A stretch of DNA of 58,099 nt from Prosthecobacter sp. (GTDB lineage: Bacteria > Verrucomicrobiota > Verrucomicrobiia > Verrucomicrobiales > Verrucomicrobiaceae): positions 1 to 58,099 of the forward strand of contig NZ_JACSRD010000136.1 of the NCBI RefSeq assembly GCF_014879935.1, given 5' to 3'. Every line of letters begins with the position of its first letter. Position 1 is the first letter of the stretch. Under the pieces are notes generated by a model. That model was not told the origin of the DNA. It was given only the letters and a program-made list of their open reading frames with translations, and made no database searches. The position numbers and the translations under genes are program-made. Shown one piece after another: positions 42,801 through 54,300 of this stretch.

Positions 42801-44496
42801 TGAAACCACTCGGCAGACATGCGGGATACACCGGAAGCCGGTCGATGTTGGCCTGGTTGTTGCCTGCTGCGGCGATGTGCACGATGCCGCTAGGTTTTGG
42901 CCTCACTGGGTTGCTGAAGGTGAGTGCTCCCGCCGTGGCTGAAGTCGTGGTGAAGTCACTGAGCGTGATGCTGCTGCCGTTGACGATGGTGATGATGGTT
43001 CCCGTGGGGATGCCGCTGCCCGCGATGGTCATGCCGAGCTTCATCTTGGCGATCTCCGTCGAGGTTCCAGCGACTGTGAGGACGTTCACTCCGGCACCAC
43101 GGGTGCTGGTGATGCCGGAGGGCAGGGGATCACTCGTGACAGTGGGGTTGTTGATCGCATTCAGCATGGCCAGGCTGTAAGCGCTGCCACCCCAGGAGTG
43201 ATTGGCCACAGCGACGCGGCGCGTGGAGTTGTTCAGCGTGCGGATGTAATCCATGGCCGCCACGGCCGCGGAGTAGGTGCCGTAGGTGCCGGTGCCGAGC
43301 GCCTTGATGATGCGCAGCGGCAGGATACGCACGCCCCAGCAGACGCCGGCGGCTGCTTTTGCGTTGCCATCCGCGCCGCCGGCATTGTTTCCAACTGCAC
43401 CAATGAGGCCGGCGACATGGGTGCCGTGACCGACATCGTCCTGGGCATTGTTGTTGTCGTCCACGAAGTTCCAACCGCGCACGTCGTCGGCTTTGCCACT
43501 GGCGTCGTCGTCCGTGCCATTGGTTTCGAGGCCGTTGCCACTTTCATCAGGATTGACCCAGATGTTGGCGATCAAATCGGGATGTGTGAGGTCCACACCC
43601 GTGTCCACAACGGCGACGATGGTCTTGTTGGCGATGGTGTTGTTCTTTGGCTGGCGCACGACATCCCAGGAGCGCGGAGCCATGATTTTCGGCAGGTGCC
43701 ACTGCTTGCTGGTGTCTGTGGTGCTGGTGGTGAAAAGAGACGGGGAGAGATTGTTCTCATTCGGCAGCGTGTCCGCTCCGCGCAGCAGGAAGTCCGGCTC
43801 GGCGAACTGGATCACCTCCTTCATCTGATTGAGCGCCAGCACGGCACGCTCGATGGCCATGTCTCCCTCGTCGGGCACGGCGACGAGATAGAGGCCGGTG
43901 GAGGTGATGCTCCCGATGATGCGCGTGCCATTGGGCAGGGCGGCCTCCAGGCGCTCACGGCTGACGCCGCTCCGGGCCTGCACCATGAGATGATCGGCGA
44001 CCATGGCATTCTCCCAAAGGACTGCTGGCTCAGCCTGCACTGCGGCCACTTTGGCCTGGGTGTCGAGCCGAATCACGCGATCGATGCGGACAAGCGGATA
44101 ACGCATCGCGGCAATGTGATAGACCTCGCTACGGCGCTCCAGATGTGTGTGCGCGGGAAGCTGCAAGTTACGACGCAGGTCCACTTCCCACGTCTGAGGC
44201 TCAAAACGGCGTTTTTCCTGCCGCTGAAGCGTTCCAAACTGCCGCAGATCGGTGAAGATCACTGGTGCCACGTGCGGCGTTTGAGGTGCTTCCGAATTCG
44301 AGGTCATTTTCACACGTGCTTCAGCCATGTGGGCCGTCGGCGGCTGTGATGACGTGGGAGAGCGGAGCTTGGCAGCGGGAGTCCTGGCGTTGATCCGGCC
44401 GTCCGCGCGAAATGTGCTTGAGGTGACTGTCTGCCAGACCAGAACACCAAGCACGGCGAGGCCGAGGGCTGTGATCAGGAGTTTCGGGCGGTTCAT
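39847..44496 (-). CDS. Subtilase (S8) with 14 RCC1 units, paralogue 3
   Basis: A 1549-residue, more diverged paralogue. Signal segment LLITALGLAVLGVLVW; prodomain with WENAMVADHLMVQARSG; S8 domain with Asp (near 43604), His (near 43418) and Ser (near 42623); the inserted KLGMTIAGSGIPTGTII segment (about 43125-42905); 14 RCC1 units (about 42300-40350), of which units 2, 3, 5, 12 and 13 have lost part of the core; and the C-terminal module GDGIPNLLKYALGLDP, ending FMRLKVQRR. The catalytic triad is complete, so protease activity is expected. It lies 34 bases upstream of paralogue 2 and 70 bases after the P-domain gene. Confidence 0.9.
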   Translation of the reverse strand: MNRPKLLITALGLAVLGVLVWQTVTSSTFRADGRINARTPAAKLRSPTSSQPPTAHMAEARVKMTSNSEAPQTPHVAPVIFTDLRQFGTLQRQEKRRFEPQTWEVDLRRNLQLPAHTHLERRSEVYHIAAMRYPLVRIDRVIRLDTQAKVAAVQAEPAVLWENAMVADHLMVQARSGVSRERLEAALPNGTRIIGSITSTGLYLVAVPDEGDMAIERAVLALNQMKEVIQFAEPDFLLRGADTLPNENNLSPSLFTTSTTDTSKQWHLPKIMAPRSWDVVRQPKNNTIANKTIVAVVDTGVDLTHPDLIANIWVNPDESGNGLETNGTDDDASGKADDVRGWNFVDDNNNAQDDVGHGTHVAGLIGAVGNNAGGADGNAKAAAGVCWGVRILPLRIIKALGTGTYGTYSAAVAAMDYIRTLNNSTRRVAVANHSWGGSAYSLAMLNAINNPTVTSDPLPSGITSTRGAGVNVLTVAGTSTEIAKMKLGMTIAGSGIPTGTIITIVNGSSITLSDFTTTSATAGALTFSNPVRPKPSGIVHIAAAGNNQANIDRLPVYPACLPSGFIVSVGASDTADASAVWSGGLGSNYGALNLDLYAPGSNIWSTKWKTPTDPAYGFESRNGTSMAAPLASGAVALIRMWQPTLTELQARQVLIEQVDQVASLKSKCVSGGRLNIARMIDRLYQPVLVASGGSTGSSGFDSTNALSSAMSLTGSLAVSRSDYGVHVLAIHQGQVWAWGSSLGGQLAGTYLSGTGWLRENASYRPVQVADITDARMVAARSTRSYALRSDGSVWFWGEDSEFTAIDTPVQIPGLTDIVWICGAYAVDADGDVWTLYDDIFPPEKVTGLSQVLMAVDGDQHQLALKADGTVWAWGNAENGRLGNGSTSGFINTPVQVTGLPADIRYIAAGGADSYAVTEGGSVYYWGKPSGMTQTATPVLLASLTDIAVISASTWNAVAVSTDGRVFTWGRGYTGQLGSGIETLVTADTPALVNLPAEAGAALFCSSGGLAGGTVAVITENAIVYTWGDNQYGTLGQGQGRVRALPTQIAPPGSYTSLFTGDYSGFATNASNQLFAWGTVQNQAAGANQPELYGQTPRRLYTYPDFIKIDTSTNKRIGLETGGAVWTWGSTPATVPGITTAVDVSAAGGSNAFFLVALADGTVRAWGENESGQLGNGSTTDSSTSVPVSGLTGIHKVFACTPDANDPQRSFSFAIRQSDGAVFGWGFNEEGQLGNQEIVSSSTPLLIPGLASVTQITATVQGVFALKNDGTVWAWSGTDYPLTPTQIIGMPPVTRIAAAGAFFVGNDGRVWVLADGFAPVDDAGDFPKPVLGISNVSRVEYTRGCVHALRGDGGLWVWGTDSTGVGALGDGYSWSNVPLPVIGLGGTSTTLSTLGTGNTSDSWQLQHFTFSELLNDSIVGDLATPAGDGIPNLLKYALGLDPKQRYGSSSLPTQRIELIGNAAQSTSLFSVPTVELIDGKRYLVLSVNRLGGIRQDLDYIVQVSTDLATWQSGDPHTVTLLDTADTLEVSSAQPLEIAPRQFMRLKVQRR

Positions 44497-44566
44497 GAGC
44501 GAAAAGAGAAGTCAGGAAGAGGCTTGCGGCAGTTTTTCGTCGCTCGCCGGTCAGATGCTGTGAGCG

Positions 44567-45265
44567 TCAGGAATGCCTGCGCCGGCGTAGCAGGACGGCG
44601 CTGAGCGAAACAAAAAACAGCGTGGCAGTGCGCGATTCGGGCACTGCGGCCGTGATCAGTGTGAGGCCCCAGCTTTGCATGGTGCTCTGCCCGCCGGAGT
44701 CCATGTCTGCGACGAAAAGGGTCCAATTTCCGTTGGGATCGAGGCCGATGAAATCCGCCAGACTGGCTGTTCGCGAATCTGTGTCGATCACGAGCGCCGG
44801 GTCCGTCGTTCGTGCATCGGTGGACCAGCGGCCGCTGAGAGGACCTCCCAACGAGGTGGTGTCGTTTCCGAACAAAACACGACGGTAGGTGTGAATGTCT
44901 CCCGATGAGGTGTGATCATCGGCCAGCACCACATTGAGCCCGCCGTCAGCATAGCCGGTGCCGTCACCAGCGCGACGGCCAACACGGTTGAGGAGCACGC
45001 TGTAGCCCGAATCATGCACCAACTGGGCAAAGAGATCGCCGTTGTAGCCACCTGTGATGTTCAGCGACACCTCGACAGCCTGGATGACACCTGTGAGGCC
45101 GCTGACGGCACGCGTGTCACTCCAACCGACGATGGAGCCGTCGGGAACCGCCGTGCCGACGGTGTAATCGTAAACGACCGTGGCGGCGAAGACTGGCGTG
45201 GAGATCAAGAACCAAAAGCCAAACACCAGCCGGAGCCCTGTTGAACGGTTGGGGGTGGAGATCAT
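44567..45265 (-). CDS. Standalone P-domain protein with PEP-CTERM-like tail
   Basis: A 232-residue exported protein. Signal sequence about 1-28 (LVFGFWFLISTPVFA), then a proprotein-convertase P-domain (about 45-205: VSLNITGGYNGDLFAQLVH, the FIGLDPNGNWTLFVADMDSG strand pair and SWGLTL), then VPESRTATLFFVSLSAVLLRRRRHS. That tail has the PEP-CTERM shape (motif, hydrophobic helix, basic end), but the motif reads VPES instead of VPEP. P-domains normally sit at the C-terminus of subtilisin-like proteases; here it is a separate gene directly before three subtilases that lack one. No exosortase is in view, so anchoring is uncertain. Confidence 0.82.
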   Translation of the reverse strand: MISTPNRSTGLRLVFGFWFLISTPVFAATVVYDYTVGTAVPDGSIVGWSDTRAVSGLTGVIQAVEVSLNITGGYNGDLFAQLVHDSGYSVLLNRVGRRAGDGTGYADGGLNVVLADDHTSSGDIHTYRRVLFGNDTTSLGGPLSGRWSTDARTTDPALVIDTDSRTASLADFIGLDPNGNWTLFVADMDSGGQSTMQSWGLTLITAAVPESRTATLFFVSLSAVLLRRRRHS

Positions 45266-45301
45266 GAAGTCAATGGGTTGGTGAAGGACTGCGACATCGA
45301 A

Positions 45302-48300
45302 TCACGGAACAGCAAGGCGGTAGAAGCGGGTGCCGACACCGGCCGCGCCGGGATCGTCGATGGAGAAGCGTCCATCGGGACCCGCTGTGCGAGTGCCGAG
45401 CGACTGCCAGATCGCCAGATCCGCCGAGTATTCGATGCGGTAGCTGCGTCCAGGAATGCCGATCAAGTCCAGACGCCGTGCCCCACCAGCAATGGTCGTC
45501 AGCGCGATGGGATTGTTCGTGGCGGCGAAGGCTGGAGAAACGGTGATCGTCACCGTGCCGGTGGTGGTGCCGCCGAAGCCATCCGACAGGGTGTAGGTGA
45601 AGGTATCCGTGCCGTGGAAGGTGGTCACCGGCGTGTAGGTAACCTGACCGGCAGACAACATGACAGAACCACCGTTGGTTGAACTGGCACTGGACGAGCC
45701 ATTCAGACTGAGGGTGAGCGGATCGCCATCGGCGTCAGAGTCATTGAGCATCAGCTTGGCTGTGGTGATCGTGGCTGCCTTGCCCTGGTCGGTGCCGGCG
45801 GTGTCGGCTCCAGCCACGGGCGCCTGGTTTGTCCGCACGGTGACCGTGAAATTGCGGGAGGCGGTGAGGGATGGCACGCCACTGTCCGCGACCTGCACAT
45901 TGATCACATGAGAGCCTGGAGCCTGTCCGGGAAGGGGAGTCCAGGTGAATACGCCAGTCGTCGGAGCGATCTGTGCTCCTGCAGGAACGGTGCCGGTGAG
46001 GCTGTAGGTGAAGGTGTTTGCCGGGATGTCCGAGTCGGTCGCCGTGGCCGTGAAGGTCAGGAGCTGGCCCACAACACCTGTGCGGTCAGCGATGGCCGCG
46101 AGCACTGGCGCTGTGTTAGGACCGCTGGAGACGACGGTGGTGGTGTCTGGAGCGATGTTGGTGGTGCCCGCCTGCAACGGAGCTTTCTCGGCATTGCCCG
46201 CATTGTCACGGGCGATGCTGTAGAAGCGATACTCCGTGCCTCGCACGGCGTTGGAGAAGGTGGAAGACTTGTAGGCGACACCGTCGAGCCATTTCACCCA
46301 GGGGCCTTTGTTGGCAGAGTAAAAGACGTCGTAGTTGCGTAGGCCGGAGCCTGTGTTGTCACTGTCGTCCGCCCCGGTCCAGTTCACGACAAAGGAGGTG
46401 TTTTGCTGCACGGAGGCGAGGGTGCTGACCTTGCTGCTCGGTGGGAGGGCGTCGAGGGTGTTGGTGACGAGGTTGGTGCGGATCTTTTCGTTGCTGTCGA
46501 AGGTGATGACGGCCTCGTTGTCGAGGCGCTCCCCGGTCTTTGCGTTGGCACGCGGCTTGAGGGTGAATGTGATGCTGCCTTCACCATCATGTAGCGCATT
46601 GTTGGGCAGCAGGACACCCGTGGCGGGATTCTCCGGCTCTTCACCCGTGGCAGGGTCGATCGCGCGGATGGTGAGCTTGATGACATTTTGTGCGTTGGGT
46701 GGGGTTCCGACACGAGTGACTCCGGCAGATACATCCGCGTAGATGTTGCCAAAACGCGGCCCCATGGTGACACGTCCCTGGTAGAAGAAGCTGTCCGCTG
46801 GAGGAGTGATCTTCACGTCGCCAAAAGTGATCCCCACGACACGGAACGAGTTTGCATCAAAACGACTGTCGAGTGTGTCCTCGACGGTGACCAAGTGCGC
46901 GGCGGCTGTGGCGGTGGAGACGTTCTCGAAGAAGACCGTGTAGGAGATGGGCTGTTGGTTGCCGATGAACTTCTGAACGCCGTAACCATCGGAGCCGAGC
47001 TTTTCATTTGGATCGAGGGCGCTGACCAGGGTGATGTATTTGAACTGATCGACGACGGAGAAGCTGGCTCCGAACTCGGCCGGCAAGGTCCACACCGCAT
47101 GCAGGTCCTGCGGAATGCCCGTGCCTGAACGCAGGGCGGTGTAGCCAGGGCACAGTGCCTGCGGCCGTGCGCATCCCAGGGTGGTGGCGAGGTTCAAGAC
47201 GAGATCCAGAGGACTGGACCAGCCGTGAGTGCCGATGACCTCCTCGGGGATCGCCACGGTGGCTGCCGGCAGGACGGTGGAGAGCCACCAATCCCGTTCC
47301 TCGACCACTTGACGCACCAGCGAGTCCAGTGCAGGCGAGGCCTGGGCGGCTGCAATCTGGTCATCCACGGCGGCAGCAAGCGCCACATCGAGCTGCTCGT
47401 AAGTCAGGACGCGTGCATTCGCCTCTAAGGGAACCTGTCCCTCGGCGAGTCCCGTGACAGGACGGAGGGTGACCTGGAGGCCGCGTGAGGTCTCGCCGGG
47501 ACCGATGTCACCCGTGATGGCGGTGAAGGTCATCATGCCGTCCGCATCAGGCCGGAGAGCGACAGCCTGCGCGTACTGGCTGGTGATGGCACTGGTGAAG
47601 GCACCGATCTGCGCGGCAGGGGCACGCAGACGGAGGAGGACACGCTCCACATCGTTGTTGGAGTTGTTGGTAATATAGGCCGTGTAAATGCCACGCGTGT
47701 CCTGTTTGACGAGATCGGGGCCGTCGATGCGGATTTCCACCGGTGCCGAGACCGCTTCGTCGATGGTGAAGGAGTCAGCAAAGGTGCGCAGGCCGCGAGT
47801 GGGCGAGTCGATGCGCAGGCTCCACAGGCCGAGTTCTGCCGCGTTGAGGTTGAACCGGGCACGCAGCATGGTGCTGGAGACACGGGTGACGTTTTCCGCG
47901 ACAATGTCCGGGAACCCGGCGCGGTAGAGCACGGCGGTCGTGTCGTTGGTGTAGCGACCGCCGTTGATCGTCAGAGTCAGGCGTCCGCCATTGCCAGCAC
48001 GGACTGGGGAGATGGAACGGATGCCATACTGTTCGAGGCTGGCTGTCAGGGTGTAAGTGGCGGAATTGTTCGTGACGATGTCTCCACGCACCAGGATGTA
48101 GTACCAGCCTTCCTGCGTCGTTGGCACGGTGATGACCTGATCCGGGGAGAAGGGGGAAGGATAGAGGAAATCGTAGTTTCCACGGTCCGGCACGGCTCCA
48201 TAACGGACAAAAAGTTCGTTCGAACTGTCTGTGGAGGCGCTGTCGAGCACGATGCGCAAGTCTTCATCGGCCGCGACATAGACTTTGTAGAAATGCTGCG

Positions 48301-51300
48301 TCCCGGTGGAGAGTTGCGACGGGTAAGGCGTGCCAAGAGCAAGCTCAGTGGCATCAATCGTGATCGTGGAAGAGGTGCCGCCAGACACGCCGGTGTTGTT
48401 GCCATCGTTGCCTTCGAGGACATTGTTGCGGATGTCAGCACGCACGATGACACGGTAGCTTCCCGGCAGCACACCAGGCAGCACGGCCGTGCTGGTGCCG
48501 GTGTAGGAGGCGGAGGCGGCGAGCGGCCCGGAGCGGTTCACACGATCCACGAGCACGTCATTGATGTCCCAGACATCGTCGGCAGAAAGATATACGGCGT
48601 CACTCCAGGTGCCGTTGGCGGGATTGGAGCCGATGTTCTGGACGACCCAGGTGATGACGGCGGGTTGGCCGGGCACGCCTGTTGCCGGAGGTGTCACAGA
48701 ATTGACAACCAGATCCGCAGGCGGGGGTGTTTGCACGGTGATCGCCGTGCTGAAGGCGGTGTTGTTGAGTTCATCCGATTCGGTCAGCGCCTTGTTCCGG
48801 TCAGCGACGACGATGAGGTAATAGCTCCCACTGATTCCCGTCGGCAGTGTGAAGGTGGAGTTTTGAGTGTAGCCGCCGCCAATTGCCAGACCACCGCTGC
48901 GCGAGACAAAGCCGATCTGCGGATCGTTGTCGTCGAGAATCTGGTCGCGAGAGATGTAAGCGTAGTCGGTCCAGGACACGTTACCAGTAGCGGCCGCCCC
49001 CGGATTGCTGACCGTCCAGGAAACGCTGACGGGAAGTCCTGCGGAGTAGGGAGCGGACGAGGTGACCTGGACACTGCCATTCTGGATTTCCAGGTCGGGG
49101 TAGGGGGAGAGTGTGATGGCGACCGGTGTGGAGAGATAACTGGTGTTGTTACCGTCGGACGAGCCTTCAAACACCGATGCATCGGCATCGGTGACGACAA
49201 ACACATAGCGCGTGCCGTGAATTTCCCGCGGCACCTGGAAGCTGCCGGTGGCCGGGTAAGTGGCGTTTACCTCCAGAGCTGCGTTTCTCGCCACAAAGCC
49301 GATCTGAGTCGCGGAGGACAGGCTGAACACCGTGCTCGGGGACAGATAAACGCGGTCCACCCAGTTCGTCGCTGCTGTGGGGCCTGTGCCGCTGTTGATG
49401 ACGGTCCAGTCCACACTGATGTTCTGGCCGGAGTTCACCGCAGTGGGGGTGGCGCTGATGCTGTCTGGAACGATCTGGAGATCCGGAGGCATGGAGATGG
49501 CATTGAAAGTCTCAGTCGAGCGTGTCTGGTTATTGGATTCGGCAGAGCACTCCTGCACGCTGCTGCCGCTGTCCGTGGTAACATAAACATAGTAATTGCC
49601 CGAGAAGTTGAGGGGAACTCGTACCTGCTGGGCTGCCACGTAGCCGCCCGCGGCGGCCAGCACACCACTGCGGGAGAAGGTGCCCACTTGTACGGCCGTG
49701 CCTGCATTGAAGGTGGGGCTGTTGCTCAGATAAACGCGGTCGGACCAGGTGGAGACGTTTGTCGGCCCGGTTCCAACGTTCGCGACCGTCCATGTGAGAG
49801 GCATGAACTGACCGGCGACGCAGGATTCGGGCAGGTTGATCGAGATGACTTGTAAATCCGCAGGATTGGAGGTGACTGTGATTGAAGGCGGAGTGGAGAT
49901 GACATTGTTTGCTTCAGCATCGAGTCCTTCGGCCTCCTCAGTGACTTGCGAACTGGAATCTGTCCGCACAAAGATGTGATACGTGCCGCTATCGCAGGCA
50001 CCCAGGGTGGTGGTGATGGATTTGGTGTAGCTCTGGCCGGCGCTAAGGCCGGAGCCGTTGCCAAAAGTCCCCACCAGTGTGTCCACACCGGGATTGAACA
50101 CTTCGTCAGTCGAGAAATAGACCTGATCGTTCCAACTGCTGCGTTTGGTGACGCCAACCCCCTGGTTTGTGACCGTCCAGCCAATGGTGATCTGCTGTCC
50201 TGCTTGCGCATTGGTGGTGGAAGGTGTGACGGAAGCGACGACGAGATCTGGTGGCAAATAGCTGATTTCAACGGGCGTGTCCGAGAGGCGCGTGTTGTTT
50301 ATTTCTGCATTGTGGTTCGGATCAAACTCAGGCAGCGATCCGCCGCCATCTGCGACAACGAAGAGATGATAGGTGCCGGAGAGTTGGTCGGGCAGCGTCA
50401 CCGTGGCGCTCCGTGTGTAGCTGGTGCCTGATGCCAGGCCGTTTGGTCGCCCGAACGTGTTCAGCAGGGTGTCCGTGCCCGTGTTGAGAACGTTGTCAGA
50501 GGAAAGATAAACGTAGTCGCTCCACCCCGTGCCGCCCGTGCTGCCAGCGCCTTCGTTCGTCACAGTCCAGGTTAATGGCATCGACAGTCCGGCCTCGGCC
50601 TGATCAGGCACGGAAACATCGTAAACCACCAGATCTGGCTGCGGTGCTTGCTCCACTTGGAAGGCCCCTGTGGCTTGGGTATTGTTTGCCTCGCCCGTGG
50701 TGTGCTCGAAGACCTTGTCATACACATCAGTGCGCACGATGAGGTAATACTGTCCCGTGGCCGTATCACGCGGGATATCGATGCTGTAACCAGAACGGGA
50801 GTAACTCGCGCCTGCAGCCAGCACGCCACTGCGTTCGATGGTGGTGATGAAGCGGTCGGTGGGTTCCCAAGTGTTGTTGGTGGAAAGGTAGATTCCCTCG
50901 CTCCAGGTGCCTTGCTCCTGCGGCACGGGACCGGTGCCTATGTTTGTCACGGCGAAGTTCAGTGGGATGCTCGTGCCGGCGTAGGCACTGTTCGGTGCGA
51001 CGGCATTGGTCACCTTCAAATCCGGTGGGGGCGTCATGTTGATGGTGACGGGCCGGGTGAGCGTGTTGTTGGCGTCCGAGTCTTCGAGCACCTGCCCGCT
51101 GTCATCCGTCTTCACGATGATGAAGTAGCCGCCCTGGGTGAAACCGATGGGGACCTTGGCCGTGAGCAACGCGGTGTAGGTGTCCCCGGCACCGAGGTAG
51201 CTCACGTTCAGCGAATCGAGACGCCACGTGTCCGCACCATCGGGAAGGGCGTCCGAGGAGAGATAGACACGGTCATTCCAAGCCGAGGTGTTTGTGGAGC

Positions 51301-54300
51301 CCGCACCTGCATTACGGATGGTCCAACTGACCGTGATCGTCTGACCGGTCAGCACGGTCGAGGGCGCGGTGATGGATTGGACGGTGAGATCCGGCAAGGG
51401 CGGCAAGGTCACGCCGAATGACGCGGTGCTCGCAGCCCAGTTGTTTCCTTCGTTGACGCCTTCCGGCAGGTCGTTGTTTGCATCTGCCACCACGATGAGG
51501 CGGTAGGTGCCCGCCGTGGTGCTCGTGCGCGGGATCAGCACCGTTTGCGTGCGTACAGCCGTCTGACCGGACGGAATGACCGCGGAGAACGGGAAGGAGC
51601 CCAGCAGCAAATCCCCGCCGAGATTGGCGTCCGAGGAAAGATAGACCCTGTCCGTCCACGTGCCTGCCGTGGCCACCATGCCCTGGTTCATGACGGACCA
51701 GCTCACCTCAAAGAGCACATCCGTGTCCACCGACGTCAGCGGCGGCGAGACGGAAGTCACCACGAGGTCGGCGCTCGGCGGACGGGTGACGGTGAGCGTG
51801 TAGGTTTTCGTCTCCGTGCCGCCGACCGCCGTGACGAGCACGGTGATCGTGTTCGGACCGATTTCGAGCGGAATGGCGGAGCTGTTTGAGCCCGAGTTCA
51901 CGCTGGCACCATTCACCTGGATGGTGGAGGTGGGCTGGAGTGCCGTGGGCCGCACGGTGATGGACGTCGTGGCGCTGGAAACCGTGGCGGCATAGCTCGT
52001 GACGGCACTGTCAAACGTGGGCGAGAGCGAGCCGGAGCTCAGCGTCAGCGCGGAAAGGCTGGCATCCGGCGTAAGGCCTGTGCCCGCCAGCAAAACATCA
52101 AAAGGAGACTCGTCCGGGTCATTGCTTTCGATCTGCAGGATGGCGCTGTGAGCACCGACGATGGTGGGGGAGAAGGTGACGCTGAAAGTGGTGCTTCCAC
52201 CAGGGGAGAGGCTCGCAGGCACGGTGCCGATCGTGAAGTTCGACGCGTGCGTGCCGGTGATGCTGGCGGTGATGCCGCTGAGCGTGGTCGTGCCCGTGTT
52301 GCGCAGGGTGAAGGTCTTGCTGACGGTCTGCGTGGCCAGCACGCTGCCGATGTTCACGGTGGCGGTCCCATCCGTGAGCACCGTGCCGACCGGTTGCTCC
52401 AGGCTGATGTCCGGCGCTGGAGCCGTGGTGAAGCTGAGGATGCTCCCTTGGGCCGTTCCGTAGGCGTTGAAGACTTCCGCACGGTAGTAATAGGTCGTGC
52501 TGAAGTTCAGCCCGTTCAGTGAATGAGAGAGCGCCACATCCGCCGTGCCCGCCCCCACCGTCTGCGCTCCCACATAGGCCGCGCCGCTCAAAGTCGGTGA
52601 CGTGCCAAAAAGGAAGCGCAGCGTGCCCGCCGCTCCGCCTGGATTGGCCGTGCCGCGCAGCGTCGCAGTCACTCCCGTGACATCCGTGGCCGCGACAGTC
52701 GCAGCCCCGGGCAGTTTCGGCATCTCCAGCTTCCAGAGGTCATTCAGACGCTGCTCGGCGCTGCCCGTGGCAGCGTAGCCATAACCGCCAAAGAGGAACA
52801 GATCCGTTCCTGTCCCAAAAACTGGGAAGGTCGTGAATTCCCGGCGTGCACCTGGCGCGTTGGTATTCGACGGGATACCCAATGAGCCATAGACGCCGTT
52901 GTTCTGCACATTCTGCGACCCGCGCACCCAAGCCCATTGGCCCAACGCAGGATCGTAGCACCAGAGATCGCTCAAATCGCCCGCCGAGGCACCGCTGACT
53001 CCATAGCCGTTACCACCGAACATCCAGAAACGCCCCTGCTGGTCTCTCCAAGCGCCTGCGGATGCTCGGTAGCCGGGTGTGTTCGCCGCAGCAGGAACAC
53101 CCTGGGTTCCATAGATGCCATTCGGTGAGTAGCCGACACCATTCGTTGCCGTTCCACCCATCCACGCCCACTGATTGGTGGAGGGCCGGTAGCGCCAGAG
53201 ATCACCCAGTTGGCCGATCATGTTACTTCCGTAGCCGTACCCGCCGAACAACCACAAATCCCCGGTCGTGCTGGTCCAGGTCGCACTCACCTGACGCGAT
53301 CCCGGCGTATTCCCCGCCGCAGCCACTCCAAGCGTGCCATAGGTGCCGACCAAGCTGTTGCTCGTGCTGTTGCCGGTCATCCAGGTCCAGATGCCCGTGG
53401 CTGGATCGAAGCGCCACAAATCGTTCCGGTAGCCCGTGCTCGTGCCAGACGAGGTGTAGCCAAAACCTCCAAACAGCCAGAGATGACCCGTCGTGGGGTC
53501 TGCCCAGGTGACCGCGCCATCACGCGCACTCGGAATGTTGGCGACCGATCCCGTTCCCTGTGCGCCAATAGTGCCATTGGAACTGATTCCATTGCTGCCT
53601 CCCATCCAAGTCCAGTTGTTGGTTGAAGGGGTGTATTTCCACAAGTCGTTGAGGTAACCTGATGTGGTGCCCGTGGCGGGCAGCCCGTTGCCCCCAAACA
53701 GCCACAGATTCCCGCTGGCATCCGTCCACGTCATGCCGCGTCGGCGTCCACCTGGCGTGTTGGCGCTGTCTGCCACGCCGAGCGTGCCATACACGCCATT
53801 GACTGAACTGGTGCCATTGCTGCCCTTCAGCCAAGTCCAGAGGCCGGTGGCGCGGTCGTACTTCCACAGGTCGTTCAGATTGATCGTCGAAGTGCTGGTG
53901 GAATACCCCGAGCCGCCAAACAGCCAGAGATTTCCCTGCGCGTCCTGCCAGGTCATGGGCTCACCACGAGCACCGGGTTTCACGAGAGCGGGCAGGGGAT
54001 CGCTGTAAACACCGAGGCTGTTGAAGGTGTTGGTGCCGTGAATCCACGTCCAGCCGTAACCCTCGGTCAAAACGAGATCATTGCCGTCTCCGCCGCTATA
54101 GCTGGCGTGGAAGATGTAAGTCTGGCCGCCAAACGTGGCGCTGATGGTGCCGCTCTGCGGAAGGCCGGTGAAAGTCCCGTTGATGGCGTTTGCCGACGTG
54201 TTGTTGATCACCGTGAAGGTGCTGCCCGGCGCGGGTGCAAAGCCGAGCGTCACATTCAGCGTGCGGCCCGCCGGCACGCTGTAGCCGTTGAGCGTGATCC

